A stretch of DNA of 64,000 nt from Gammaproteobacteria bacterium (GTDB lineage: Bacteria; Pseudomonadota; Gammaproteobacteria; Enterobacterales; Alteromonadaceae): positions 1 to 64,000 of the forward strand of contig JAFLDV010000011.1 in NCBI GenBank assembly GCA_017302255.1, written 5' to 3'. Shown in pieces: positions 35,179 through 44,148 of this stretch. Both the position numbers and the translations under genes were made by a program. The number at the start of each line of letters is the position of its first letter. Positions within the stretch are counted from its first letter, which is position 1. A model generated the notes under the pieces. The model searched no databases. It saw nothing but the letters and a program-made list of their open reading frames with translations, and was not told the DNA's origin.

Positions 35179-37338
35179 ATGCATCCAGTGACGTTAGCTG
35201 AAGTTAGGTGCGCCCATCCATTTTCGGTCCTAGGCTGGCAGGAAGCGGATAAAGGTTTAATGCTTCGAGCTTATATTCCCGATGCCAACAGTGTGACTGC
35301 ACTTAACTTAAAAACCGGAAAAGTCATCGGCGAGTTATCGAGTACCGAAGTTTCAGGTTTGTTTGAACTGCACTTACCACGGAAAAAGAAAACTGAAGCC
35401 TATCAACTGCAGGTGCAAAAAGCCCACCATCAATACACTGTTATAGATCCGTATCAATTTAAGCAAGAAGCCTACTACGCTGTTCATTATGTAAATGCTC
35501 AGCCTGAAAACCTGTATAAGCAGCTAGGCGCGCAACTAATAGAAATCAAGATAGACTCTAAAACGATTAAGTGTACGCGTTTTGCTGTTTATGCTCCGCA
35601 TGCAAGTGCCGTCAGTTTAATCGGCGACATGAACGGTTGGGATGGACGTGCGCATCCTATGGAGCGCACGCAATGTGGTCATTGGGTCTTAGTTGTCCCT
35701 GAAATTGCCGCCGGCGTGCGTTACAAATACGAAATTAAAGATGCTCAGGGTCATTTGTTACCGCACAAAGCTGATCCTATGGCTTTTGCGGCAGAACAAT
35801 ATCCATCTCACGCTTCGCTTGTGTTTGATCACTCGCAGTATCAATGGCATGACGACAAGTGGATGTCACGAGAAGTAGATTTATATCGTAGTCCGATGAG
35901 CATCTACGAACTTCATGCGGGTAGCTGGCGCACACATGCTGACGGTAGTACTTTTACTTATCAAGAATTAGCAGATCAATTAATCCCATATATCAAAGAT
36001 ATGGGGTATACCCACATAGAATTTTTACCTTTGCTTGAACATCCGTATTCTGGCTCATGGGGTTACCAACCACTTGGGATGTTTGCAGTGACATCGCGAT
36101 TTGGTTCTCCGGATGATTTTAAGCGTTTTGTTGATCGTTGCCACCAAGCCGATATTGGGGTTATTTTAGATTGGGTCCCAGCTCACTTCCCAGAAGACGG
36201 TCATGGTCTCGCTCGTTTTGATGGCGGCCATTTATACGAGTATGCTGATCCTCGGCGCGGTTGGCATCCTGATTGGAATAGTTGTATTTACGATTACGGC
36301 AAAGATTATGTTCGTCAATTTCTAGTTGCTAGTGCTCTGTTCTGGTTAGATAAATTTCATATTGACGGTTTACGTGTCGACGCTGTTGCCTCCATGCTTT
36401 ATTTGGATTACTCGAGAAATCATGGCGAATGGATCCCGAATGTTGATGGCGGCAATCATAATTATGAAGCCATCAGTTTATTGAAATGGATGAATCAAGA
36501 AGTCTATAGCAAACATCCACATGCGATGACAATCGCCGAGGAATCAACCTCATTCGCCGGTGTTAGTCGGCCGATTTCACTTGGTGGCTTAGGTTTTGGC
36601 TTTAAGTGGAATATGGGCTGGATGAACGATAGCCTAAGATACATGAGTAAAGATCCTGCTTATCGTAAGTTTCATCATAACGACTTAACGTTTTCAATGG
36701 TTTATGCATTTAACGAGAATTTTATTCTACCGTTGTCGCACGATGAAGTTGTGCATGGCAAAGGCAGCATTCTGAATAAAATGCCGGGTGATGAATGGCA
36801 GCAAGCGGCAAATCTGCGTGCATATTACGCCTTCATGTTTGCCCATCCAGGTAAAAAGCTCAACTTTATGGGTAACGAGTTCGGCCAAGGTACTGAGTGG
36901 AATCACAACCAATCACTACCATGGTTCTTGTTAGATTTCGAAAAACATCGCGGAGTGCAGCAGTTATTCCGGGACCTAAATCACACTTATCAGCGTTGTA
37001 AGCCGCTTTATGAATTAGATCACGACGGTGCAGGTTTTGCTTGGATAGATCACCAAGACGCGGACCGCAGTACTCTATCTTTCCGGCGGGTAGATAGTGC
37101 TGGTGAAGCGGTGTATGTTGTATCTAATTTTACGCCAGTGCCACGGACTGATTTCGCTCTCTCGGTATTAGCTGAAGGCGAATATGAAGTAATTTTAAAT
37201 ACTGATTCGAGCTATTATTGGGGAAGTAATTTTGACATTGGTGTGGTTCAACTCAGTCAGGCATCTGCTGAAGGTTGGCAATTACCAATTTGCTTACCAC
37301 CATTGTCGACCATATACCTTCGTCGGAAACTTGCATGA
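35179..37338 (+). CDS. glgB: 1,4-alpha-glucan branching enzyme
   Basis: A 719-residue GH13 enzyme that makes alpha-1,6 branches in glycogen. An N1 domain (residues 1-105, HPFSVLGWQEADKG) and a CBM48 domain (about 115-215, FAVYAPHASAVSLIGDMNGW) precede the barrel. Active-site motifs: DWVPAHFP near 332, DGLRVDAVASMLY near 396 with the nucleophile Asp, IAEEST near 451 with the acid Glu and LSHDEVVHGK near 519. The start is ATG 35179 with an AAAGGA site; a TTG at 35164 precedes that site and is unlikely. It overlaps glgX by four bases. Confidence 0.97.
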   Translation: MHPVTLAEVRCAHPFSVLGWQEADKGLMLRAYIPDANSVTALNLKTGKVIGELSSTEVSGLFELHLPRKKKTEAYQLQVQKAHHQYTVIDPYQFKQEAYYAVHYVNAQPENLYKQLGAQLIEIKIDSKTIKCTRFAVYAPHASAVSLIGDMNGWDGRAHPMERTQCGHWVLVVPEIAAGVRYKYEIKDAQGHLLPHKADPMAFAAEQYPSHASLVFDHSQYQWHDDKWMSREVDLYRSPMSIYELHAGSWRTHADGSTFTYQELADQLIPYIKDMGYTHIEFLPLLEHPYSGSWGYQPLGMFAVTSRFGSPDDFKRFVDRCHQADIGVILDWVPAHFPEDGHGLARFDGGHLYEYADPRRGWHPDWNSCIYDYGKDYVRQFLVASALFWLDKFHIDGLRVDAVASMLYLDYSRNHGEWIPNVDGGNHNYEAISLLKWMNQEVYSKHPHAMTIAEESTSFAGVSRPISLGGLGFGFKWNMGWMNDSLRYMSKDPAYRKFHHNDLTFSMVYAFNENFILPLSHDEVVHGKGSILNKMPGDEWQQAANLRAYYAFMFAHPGKKLNFMGNEFGQGTEWNHNQSLPWFLLDFEKHRGVQQLFRDLNHTYQRCKPLYELDHDGAGFAWIDHQDADRSTLSFRRVDSAGEAVYVVSNFTPVPRTDFALSVLAEGEYEVILNTDSSYYWGSNFDIGVVQLSQASAEGWQLPICLPPLSTIYLRRKLA

Positions 37339-39425
37339 CTGTAGAGAATAAACCTAGTACGTACACTCGGACTTTTACTGCCAGTTCAGGCGAACCGTCA
37401 CCGCTAGGTCCGAGTGTCAAAGCTACAAATAGTGAACTTGCCGAGCACAGCTGGAATTTTTCAGTATTTGCGCCTGATGCTGAGTTGCTTACTTTATGTT
37501 TGTTTTGTGCTGATACCGAAGAGCCGATCTCTGAGTTACCCTTTGTTGGTCGCACTGGTGATTGTTGGCATGTGCAGGTTGAAGGGATCCCTGACGGCAC
37601 TTTATATTTGTTAAAGGCCGACGGTGCCTATGCTCCAGAACAAGGTTTAACTTTCTCGAATGTTCATTATTTAATTGATCCTTATGCAAAAGCTCTAAAT
37701 CGAGCGCTGGTTTTTAATGAGCGTTTATATGCAAGTGGTAGCCACTTTATGCTGGCGAAAGCAGTGCTTAGCCAATCCTCGTTCCAGTGGGATGGTGTCA
37801 CTAAACCAGTAGTTCCTCGCGAAAAAACTATCATCTATGAAGCCCATGTGAAAGGTATGACAGCGCTGCATCCCGAGGTACCAATCGAGCAGCGCGGTAC
37901 ATACTTGGGTATGGCGCACCCCTCCGTAGTCAAGCATTTGCTTGATTTGGGTATCACCACATTACAGCTGTTGCCTGTGGCTAGTTTTATGAGTGAACCG
38001 CGCTTAGAGAAATTGCATCTAACCAACTATTGGGGATACAACCCAATATGCTTTATGGCACCAGAGCCGCGGTATCAATTAGTTGATGCTGTCGCAGAAT
38101 TTAAGCAGTTAGTGAAGGCGTACCATCAAGCAGGAATTGAAGTTATTCTCGATGTCGTGTTTAACCATACAGCTGAAGCGGACTGCTACAACTTAAGTTA
38201 CCGAGGCCTTGCAAATAGACATTATTATCTATTTGAAAATCATCACGATATTCCTGACTACCGTAGTTATAGTAATTACAGCGGTTGCGGCAATACTTTA
38301 AATATCGCACATCCAATGACCCAAAGGTTGGTATTGGATGCATTGCGTTATTGGGTTACTGAAATGCAAGTGGATGGGTTTCGTTTTGATTTAGCGGTGA
38401 CTTTAGCCCGTGAACATAAACGTTTTAATCCCTATGCGACCTTCTTGCAGATAGTCGCTCAGGATCCTGTTTTATCAGAAGTTAAATTGATTGCTGAACC
38501 TTGGGATGTAGGTCCTTACGGTTATCAACTTGGGCAGTTCCCAGCGAATTGGTCTGAACTTAATGATAAATTCCGCGACTCAATGCGCAGTTTTTGGCGC
38601 GGCGATCAAGGTGTCCTTGGTGAGTTTGCAACACGTTTACTGGGTTCTCGGGATATTTTTCAAAAGCACCACAAGCCCGCTTGTTGTTCAGTGAACTACC
38701 TGTCATATCACGATGGTTTTACCTTGCATGATTTAGTCTGCTATCAACAAAAGCATAACTGGTTAAATGCAGAGCAGAATCGGGATGGTCATGATCATAA
38801 TTTAAGCGTTAATTATGGTGTCGAAGGGCCAAGTTCTGAACCGACAATTCTAGCTAAGCGCTATTTGCACAAACGAAATTTAGTTGCAACGCTATTTTTA
38901 AGCCAAGGAATGATCCACTGGTTGGGTGGCGATGAACTCAGTCAATCGCAGCAAGGTAACAATAACGCATACTGTCAAGACAATGAGCTCTCTTGGTTAC
39001 ATTGGCATTTGGATTTTCATGCCACCCAATTCATGAGTTTTGTCCAACAGATGATTAAAGTGCGGCAACAATATAGTTGCCTGCAGCAATTATCTTTACT
39101 GGACGACAATTACCAACGCCATGGCGAAAAACATCACGTCGCGTGGTTTATGTCTGATGGACGGCTAAAAACCGAAGCTGATTGGGTACAAAACCACACT
39201 CAATATTGTGTTTTTGTTATTAGTAGTGATTCGACTCATTCGCATATGTTGGTGATGGTGAATGCCAGCGGTGAGGGGGTTCATGTAAAACTTCCTGAAG
39301 GACCATGGCATTGTATATTAGATACAGCGCAGGAGATGGGACTTGTTTCACCGGTTGCAACGGATCCCGTTGCATATGAGCAACAAGCGAATTCATTGTC
39401 GTTGTGGATTAGCCATCTTGCCTAA
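37335..39425 (+). CDS. glgX: Glycogen debranching enzyme (isoamylase type)
   Basis: A 696-residue GH13_11 enzyme that hydrolyses alpha-1,6 branches of limit dextrins. A CBM48-like N-terminal domain (WNFSVFAPDAELLTLCLF near residue 37) is followed by the barrel: YEAHVKGMTALHP near 166, LDVVFNHTAE near 272, DGFRFDLAVTL near 347 with the nucleophile Asp, LIAEPWDVGPYGYQLG near 385 with the acid Glu, and NYLSYHDGFTLHDL near 455. The N-terminus has a 30-residue Ser/Thr/Pro-rich leader before the CBM. The ATG lies in the overlap with the glgB stop (ATGA). No glgC, glgA or glgP follows; gnd is next, after 127 bases. Confidence 0.93.
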   Translation: MTVENKPSTYTRTFTASSGEPSPLGPSVKATNSELAEHSWNFSVFAPDAELLTLCLFCADTEEPISELPFVGRTGDCWHVQVEGIPDGTLYLLKADGAYAPEQGLTFSNVHYLIDPYAKALNRALVFNERLYASGSHFMLAKAVLSQSSFQWDGVTKPVVPREKTIIYEAHVKGMTALHPEVPIEQRGTYLGMAHPSVVKHLLDLGITTLQLLPVASFMSEPRLEKLHLTNYWGYNPICFMAPEPRYQLVDAVAEFKQLVKAYHQAGIEVILDVVFNHTAEADCYNLSYRGLANRHYYLFENHHDIPDYRSYSNYSGCGNTLNIAHPMTQRLVLDALRYWVTEMQVDGFRFDLAVTLAREHKRFNPYATFLQIVAQDPVLSEVKLIAEPWDVGPYGYQLGQFPANWSELNDKFRDSMRSFWRGDQGVLGEFATRLLGSRDIFQKHHKPACCSVNYLSYHDGFTLHDLVCYQQKHNWLNAEQNRDGHDHNLSVNYGVEGPSSEPTILAKRYLHKRNLVATLFLSQGMIHWLGGDELSQSQQGNNNAYCQDNELSWLHWHLDFHATQFMSFVQQMIKVRQQYSCLQQLSLLDDNYQRHGEKHHVAWFMSDGRLKTEADWVQNHTQYCVFVISSDSTHSHMLVMVNASGEGVHVKLPEGPWHCILDTAQEMGLVSPVATDPVAYEQQANSLSLWISHLA

Positions 39426-39505
39426 TTTAGCGGCAATCACGGTATTGATGGTCAGAGCAGCAGAAACTTTTTCGTATGACACTGCTTTGACGACAGATTT
39501 TCCAG

Positions 39506-39511
39506 TATAAT
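39506..39511 (+). promoter_or_regulatory. Possible gnd -10 element
   Basis: A perfect TATAAT lies 41 bases before the gnd start. The nearest -35-like TTGACG (39487-39492) is only 13 bases away, too close for standard spacing, so the promoter assignment is tentative. Confidence 0.35.
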
Positions 39512-39552
39512 CCGCCGCATTTTGCAGTGCCGCAGATTCAGAGGAAGGTACG

Positions 39553-41079
39553 ATGACAGATTCAACCCAGTTATGTGATATTGGTTTTGTTGGTGCAGGG
39601 GTCATGGGGAAGAATCTGATCCTCAATCTTGCAGATCATGGCTACCGTGTTGCAGCATTCGATTTAGATCATAAAAAATTAGAATCGGTCATAACCCAAG
39701 ATTTGCAGGAAAATAACGGCCAAGCCCGTGTAGTTGCTTGTAGCTCATACACTGAATTGTTATCCAAATTAAAACAACCGCATTTAGTTATCCTCTCTGT
39801 GCCTGCAGGGCGCCCAGTTGACGATGTCTGTTCAAAGTTAATCGACGCCGGTATTGAAGCCGACGATATTGTGGTTGATACCGGCAACAGTTTATGGACT
39901 GACACTGTCCGTCGCGAGAAATTCTACGAAGGCAAATTCATATTTTTTAGTACAGCAGTTTCTGGCGGCGAAGTTGGCGCACGCTTCGGCCCATCGTTAA
40001 TGCCAAGTGGAGATCCATACGCTTGGACCAGAATCGAACCAGTGTGGCGTGCCATTGCAGCGAAGGTCGATCCAGAAACTGGCCGCGCTATTGAGCGATA
40101 TGAGCCGGGCAATCCGGTAATTCATGGCGAACCATGTGCAACTTATATCGGACCTAGTGGTTCAGGCCATTATGTGAAAATGGTGCACAACGGTATTGAA
40201 TACGCTGATATGCAACTGATTTGTGAAGTCTACCAGGTCATGCGCGATGCCCTTGGTATGTCAGCTTCGCAAATTTCAGCGGTGTTCAAAGAATGGAATC
40301 AGGGAATTCTTAATAGCTATCTCATGGAGATCAGCGCAGAGGTTCTCGCGACTCGCGATTCTGAAACTGGCTTGCCATTAGTTGACGTGATTTTGGACAA
40401 AGCTGGCCAAAAAGGTACTGGCCTTTGGACTGCCGTCAGTAGTTTAGAGTTGGGTTGCCCAGCGCCAACAATCGCGGAAGCGGTTTATGCTCGTTCTATT
40501 TCTACGTTGAAAGAGCAACGTGTTAGTGCATCGACGTTATTGGCAGGTCCTGTGCAGGATAAGCCGGATGAGGCAAAGCGCCTACAAGTTATTAAACAAT
40601 TACACGATGCACTCTACTGTGCAAAAATCTGCGTATATGCGCAGGGTTTTGATTTGATGAAAACAGCCGCAGTTGAACACGGTTGGCAACTGAACTTTGC
40701 TGAAATTGCGAAAATTTGGCGTGCCGGTTGTATTATTCGTGCAGTATTTCTGCAATCAATCACTGATGCTTACGAACGGAACGATGAGCTTGCGAATTTG
40801 TTAATAGATCCATTCTTTGCTAAGCAAATATCGTTAAATCAAATGAACTGGCGTCGTGCTGTTGCTGACGCAACCTTAACAGGTATTCCAGTTTCTGCAC
40901 TGAGTTCAGCGTTAAGCTACTATGATTCATATCGTACTGCGGTGTTGCCAGCGAATTTACTGCAGGGCCAACGCGATTATTTTGGTGCTCACACATTTGA
41001 GCGTACCGACAAGGCCAAAGGTAAATTCTTCCACGTTGAGTGGAGTGAAACCGACCGGCCGATGACGAAAATCAAATAG
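39553..41079 (+). CDS. gnd: 6-phosphogluconate dehydrogenase, decarboxylating
   Basis: A 508-residue enzyme of the oxidative pentose phosphate pathway, turning 6-phosphogluconate into ribulose 5-phosphate and CO2 with reduction of [24 protein letters not shown] at residues 8-27 is the nucleotide-binding motif; [20 protein letters not shown] near 136 and [19 protein letters not shown] near 212 hold the catalytic Lys and substrate residues; [12 protein letters not shown] near 289 and the C-terminal [18 protein letters not shown] segment ([14 protein letters not shown]) are family marks. The length is slightly above the 470-480 usual, mainly by loop insertions. The start has a GAGGAAGG site. Next gene msrB follows after eight bases. 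Confidence 0.96.
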   Translation: MTDSTQLCDIGFVGAGVMGKNLILNLADHGYRVAAFDLDHKKLESVITQDLQENNGQARVVACSSYTELLSKLKQPHLVILSVPAGRPVDDVCSKLIDAGIEADDIVVDTGNSLWTDTVRREKFYEGKFIFFSTAVSGGEVGARFGPSLMPSGDPYAWTRIEPVWRAIAAKVDPETGRAIERYEPGNPVIHGEPCATYIGPSGSGHYVKMVHNGIEYADMQLICEVYQVMRDALGMSASQISAVFKEWNQGILNSYLMEISAEVLATRDSETGLPLVDVILDKAGQKGTGLWTAVSSLELGCPAPTIAEAVYARSISTLKEQRVSASTLLAGPVQDKPDEAKRLQVIKQLHDALYCAKICVYAQGFDLMKTAAVEHGWQLNFAEIAKIWRAGCIIRAVFLQSITDAYERNDELANLLIDPFFAKQISLNQMNWRRAVADATLTGIPVSALSSALSYYDSYRTAVLPANLLQGQRDYFGAHTFERTDKAKGKFFHVEWSETDRPMTKIK

Positions 41080-41087
41080 GGCTAGCT

Positions 41088-41510
41088 GTGAAATTAACCG
41101 ACCAACAATGGCAATCGCGTTTAACCGATGAGCAATTTCGCGTCATGCGGCTTAAAGGTACTGAAGCGCCATACACTGGCACTTTGCTCCATAACCAAGC
41201 GGCAGGTACCTATTTGTGCGCTTGTTGCCATCAGCCGTTGTTTTTATCGGATAATAAATTTGATTCTGGTTGTGGCTGGCCGTCTTTCAGTGCTTCATTG
41301 CCAGAGCAAGTGAAGTATCAGAAAGATTTTAGCCATGGCATGATCAGGATAGAGATTTTATGCGCGCATTGTGATGCGCATCTAGGACATGTATTTGAAG
41401 ATGGCCCAAAGCCAACGGGGCAGCGCTATTGCGTGAACTCGGTATCAATGGTCTTTACTGACGAGCAATTGGCAAATGTCGTCAGCAAAGATGATCCAAC
41501 CACTAAATAA
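41088..41510 (+). CDS. msrB: Peptide-methionine (R)-S-oxide reductase
   Basis: A 140-residue MsrB that repairs oxidised methionine in proteins. Zinc is held by two cysteine pairs, Cys44/Cys47 (CACC) and Cys92/Cys95 (CAHC); the catalytic cysteine is Cys115 in [14 protein letters not shown] at 61-67 and [14 protein letters not shown] near 98 complete the active site. The start is GTG at 41088 after an AGGG stretch, eight bases from the gnd stop, so the two may be co-transcribed. In E. coli msrB sits next to gapA and yeaC; here the same genes are in the neighbourhood but interrupted. Confidence 0.95.
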   Translation: MKLTDQQWQSRLTDEQFRVMRLKGTEAPYTGTLLHNQAAGTYLCACCHQPLFLSDNKFDSGCGWPSFSASLPEQVKYQKDFSHGMIRIEILCAHCDAHLGHVFEDGPKPTGQRYCVNSVSMVFTDEQLANVVSKDDPTTK

Positions 41511-41540
41511 GTTTTTCTAATTTTCGATACAGATGTAAAA

Positions 41541-41563
41541 AGGCGCTTAATAGCGCCTTTTTT
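41541..41563. terminator. Bidirectional intrinsic terminator
   Basis: Stem AGGCGCT/AGCGCCT (41541-41547 and 41552-41558), loop TAAT, flanked by AAAA and TTTTTT, between convergent msrB and the DUF2989 gene. Confidence 0.9.
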
Positions 41564-41579
41564 GCATGTTTTCAAAAGC

Positions 41580-42374
41580 TTAAAATTTCGGCGGCTGATA
41601 ATTGCCTTGCTCAATTTGAGCTAACGTTTGCTCAGCGATACCTTTGATTTTGTCATGATCGAAGGCTTGTTTGTCTAAGTCTTTAATAATTAGTTGAAAC
41701 TCAATTCGCTCAACACCAGCAGCCTGCGAAACTAAGGCCCAATGGTAAGATTCTATGTATTTTCGCTGCTTATAATAGGCTGTAGTTAAGGTTTTAAAGA
41801 TCTCCGGATCAACTCGGTCTTTAGCTTTATACAATTTTAAAGTTTGATGCATCGCGTCAATAGCTTTCGGATTTCTTTCCGCCAAATAATGACTAGCGAG
41901 AGCAAATTGTAAGTCCGGATCGGAAAATTTTGCTTGCTCGGCCGCCTTCAAAAAACGCTCTAAATGCGATTTACTCTGATGACGAGACCAATGGTAATAC
42001 AGCAGTCCCGGATGATCCGAGCTTTGGGTTTCATCAGATAATCTTTTAATTTCAGCGAGACTGACTCTATAGCTATTAATACGCTGAGTGGTTTTTTCCT
42101 TGAGTTTGATGTGTTCGATGCCTGACGCTAACTCCATGCACTTTGAATATTTCTCAAAATCCAATAAAAGCCGATATTTCTTGGCATCAGACGGAACTTT
42201 CCCTTCATCATAACGGCTGTAAATAACATTTCTACGCTCGAGTTTGCAATGAGAGTCATCCATTAAATCATTGCAAATCATAGGCTTGGTGTCACAGACT
42301 TCACTGATACTAATTTCTGTCTCGCCACACCCGCTTAACACAAAAATCCCCAACACCGGTAGCAATCTTTTCAT
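41580..42374 (-). CDS. DUF2989-type lipoprotein
   Basis: A 264-residue predicted lipoprotein: KRLLPVLGIFVLSGC gives a lipobox (LSGC, cysteine at residue 16). The mature part has a cysteine-containing N-terminal segment (VCDTKPMICNDLMDDSHCKLERR near 27-49) and a helical, Sel1/TPR-like body (FALASHYLAERNPKAIDAMH, FKTLTTAYYKQRKYIESYHW) up to the end. The layout fits the DUF2989 family of Vibrio and Shewanella lipoproteins, of unknown function. It is on the minus strand between msrB and the second GAPDH and is divergent from the latter. Confidence 0.8.
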   Translation of the reverse strand: MKRLLPVLGIFVLSGCGETEISISEVCDTKPMICNDLMDDSHCKLERRNVIYSRYDEGKVPSDAKKYRLLLDFEKYSKCMELASGIEHIKLKEKTTQRINSYRVSLAEIKRLSDETQSSDHPGLLYYHWSRHQSKSHLERFLKAAEQAKFSDPDLQFALASHYLAERNPKAIDAMHQTLKLYKAKDRVDPEIFKTLTTAYYKQRKYIESYHWALVSQAAGVERIEFQLIIKDLDKQAFDHDKIKGIAEQTLAQIEQGNYQPPKF

Positions 42375-42427
42375 ATGTCCCTCCAGCTCTTGTGCTATAG
42401 CTTATGCAATTATCCAGAAAAAATCAT

Positions 42428-42465
42428 TTGTAATTGTTGTTGTAGGGTTACAGTTTCAATTACAA
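42428..42465. repeat. Inverted repeat upstream of long GAPDH gene
   Basis: A perfect 9-base inverted repeat TTGTAATTG (42428-42436) and CAATTACAA (42457-42465), 20 bases apart, lies in the divergent gap between the DUF2989 and GAPDH genes. TACAAT at 42461-42466 within the right arm may be a -10 element, so the repeat may be an operator. Confidence 0.6.
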
Positions 42466-42527
42466 TACGCTGCCTTTATGGCACTGTACCCTGAATTCCT
42501 TAACCGAAAGAAGTAAAAGGCAACAGC

Positions 42528-43979
42528 ATGACCTTATCTCACGAAGAACAGTATCAACGCAGTTGGCAAGAACGCCAAGAATACGCTGAAAACATGCAAC
42601 CGATTATCGGCCGCCTGTATCGTAATAAGGGTGTCGAATTAGTTGTTTACGGCAAACCATTAGTGAATGCCACAACTATTGATATCATTAAATCGCACAA
42701 AACAGTAGAACGTTTTGAACAGCAAAAACTGCGGCTCCGTGAGAGCTTCGTAGTGCTAGAAGCTATCGCTAAGCTAGATTTAGCGCCAGGTCGTATCGAC
42801 TTAGGCAAGTTAGCTTTTGCCTTTCATTATAAAAATGCCGCTGAAGGTCGCACTTTAGAGCAATATTTAGAAACCGAACTTGCTGATTTATTACAGCAAG
42901 AAGATACAATGAAACCAACTGATGTTGTGCTCTACGGTTTTGGTCGTATCGGTCGTTTATTAGCACGCTTAATGATAGAACGTTCAGGGCCAAGCGCCAA
43001 ATTACGTCTTCGTGCAATCGTCGTTCGTGGCGGGCGTAAAGGCGATTTAGAAAAGCGCGCAAGCTTATTACGCCGTGATTCTATTCATGGTCCTTTCAAC
43101 GGCAGCATTACCGTGGATAACGAAAATGGCGGTATCAAAGCGAATGGTACTTTCATCAAAGTTATTTATGCCGATTCTCCAGATCAAGTTGATTACACAG
43201 CATATGGCATTAATAACGCTTTAGTTGTTGATAACACAGGGATTTGGAAAGATGATAAAGAGTTATCAATCCATTTCAAAGCCAAAGGCGCGGGTAAAGT
43301 ATTATTAACTGCACCAGCAAAAGGCGACGTTAAAAACGTAGTTTATGGTGTTAACCATAAAATGATCAGTCCTGATGATCTCATCGTTTCAGCAGCAAGC
43401 TGCACAACAAATGCTATTACTCCGGTGTTAAAAGCGTTAAATGACGAATATGGTATCAAAAATGGTCACGTTGAAACCGTCCATTCTTACACCAACGACC
43501 AGAACTTAATTGATAACTACCACAAAGCTGAACGTCGTGGTCGTGCTGCGCCGTTAAACATGGTTATCACCTCTACTGGTGCCGCGTCAGCTGTCGCTAA
43601 AGCTTTACCAGAGTTAAAGGGCAAATTGACTGGTAACGCTATTCGCGTACCAACGCCAAACGTATCAATGGCTATTTTGTCTTTGAATTTGAACAAAGAA
43701 ACTAAGCGCGATGAGTTAAACGCTTACCTGCAAAAAGTCTCTTTATTCTCTGAATTACAAGACCAAATTGACTACACCAGTTCTACAGAAATCGTGTCGA
43801 GCGATTTAGTCGGCTCTCGTTATGCTGGTGTTGTCGACTCACAAGCAACAATCGCTGATGGTGATCGCTGTGTGTTGTACGTTTGGTATGACAACGAGTT
43901 TGGTTACAGCACGCAGGTAATCCGCGTGATGAACGAAATGGCTGGGATCACTTATCCGACTTTGCCATTAGCTCGATAA
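42528..43979 (+). CDS. Glyceraldehyde-3-phosphate dehydrogenase, long form
   Basis: A 483-residue GAPDH with an N-terminal extension of about 130 residues (helical, rich in Glu, Lys and Gln) before the NAD-binding motif VVLYGFGRIGRLLARLM. The catalytic core is complete: Cys292 in SAASCTTNAITP, the histidine in VHSYTNDQ, RRGRAAPLNMVITSTGAA and WYDNEFGYS. Similar long GAPDHs occur in Pseudomonas and Vibrio beside a short one, where they have been linked to gluconeogenic flux. The start ATG has an AAGG site. It stands alone between its own promoter region and a strong terminator. The extension has no motif I recognise. Confidence 0.92.
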   Translation: MTLSHEEQYQRSWQERQEYAENMQPIIGRLYRNKGVELVVYGKPLVNATTIDIIKSHKTVERFEQQKLRLRESFVVLEAIAKLDLAPGRIDLGKLAFAFHYKNAAEGRTLEQYLETELADLLQQEDTMKPTDVVLYGFGRIGRLLARLMIERSGPSAKLRLRAIVVRGGRKGDLEKRASLLRRDSIHGPFNGSITVDNENGGIKANGTFIKVIYADSPDQVDYTAYGINNALVVDNTGIWKDDKELSIHFKAKGAGKVLLTAPAKGDVKNVVYGVNHKMISPDDLIVSAASCTTNAITPVLKALNDEYGIKNGHVETVHSYTNDQNLIDNYHKAERRGRAAPLNMVITSTGAASAVAKALPELKGKLTGNAIRVPTPNVSMAILSLNLNKETKRDELNAYLQKVSLFSELQDQIDYTSSTEIVSSDLVGSRYAGVVDSQATIADGDRCVLYVWYDNEFGYSTQVIRVMNEMAGITYPTLPLAR

Positions 43980-43994
43980 GAGTTTAACCAGTCT

Positions 43995-44025
43995 AAGAAA
44001 GCCGCTTTTGCGGCTTTCTTTTTTT
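43995..44025 (+). terminator. Intrinsic terminator after long GAPDH gene
   Basis: An 11-base perfect stem (43995-44005 with 44010-44020), loop TTTT, followed by five more T. Confidence 0.92.
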
Positions 44026-44148
44026 CCACGCAAGTCTATTGCAGGTTTGCTAGATGGTGCTCCCAGTTGAACTACTGGTCTATCAGTTTTCAAGTAATTG
44101 CATCTGTGCTAACCTGCGGCGTCTAAATATTTTTGGAAATTAATAAAC

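Noticed and set aside
39487..39511. TTGACG/TATAAT pair as a standard promoter for gnd
   Set aside because: The spacer is 13 bases, too short for sigma-70; only the -10 is kept, as tentative.
42271..42516. Plus-strand open frame of 81 codons over the start of the DUF2989 gene
   Set aside because: It is antisense to a well supported lipoprotein gene and runs through the promoter region; low-complexity text with no ribosome site.
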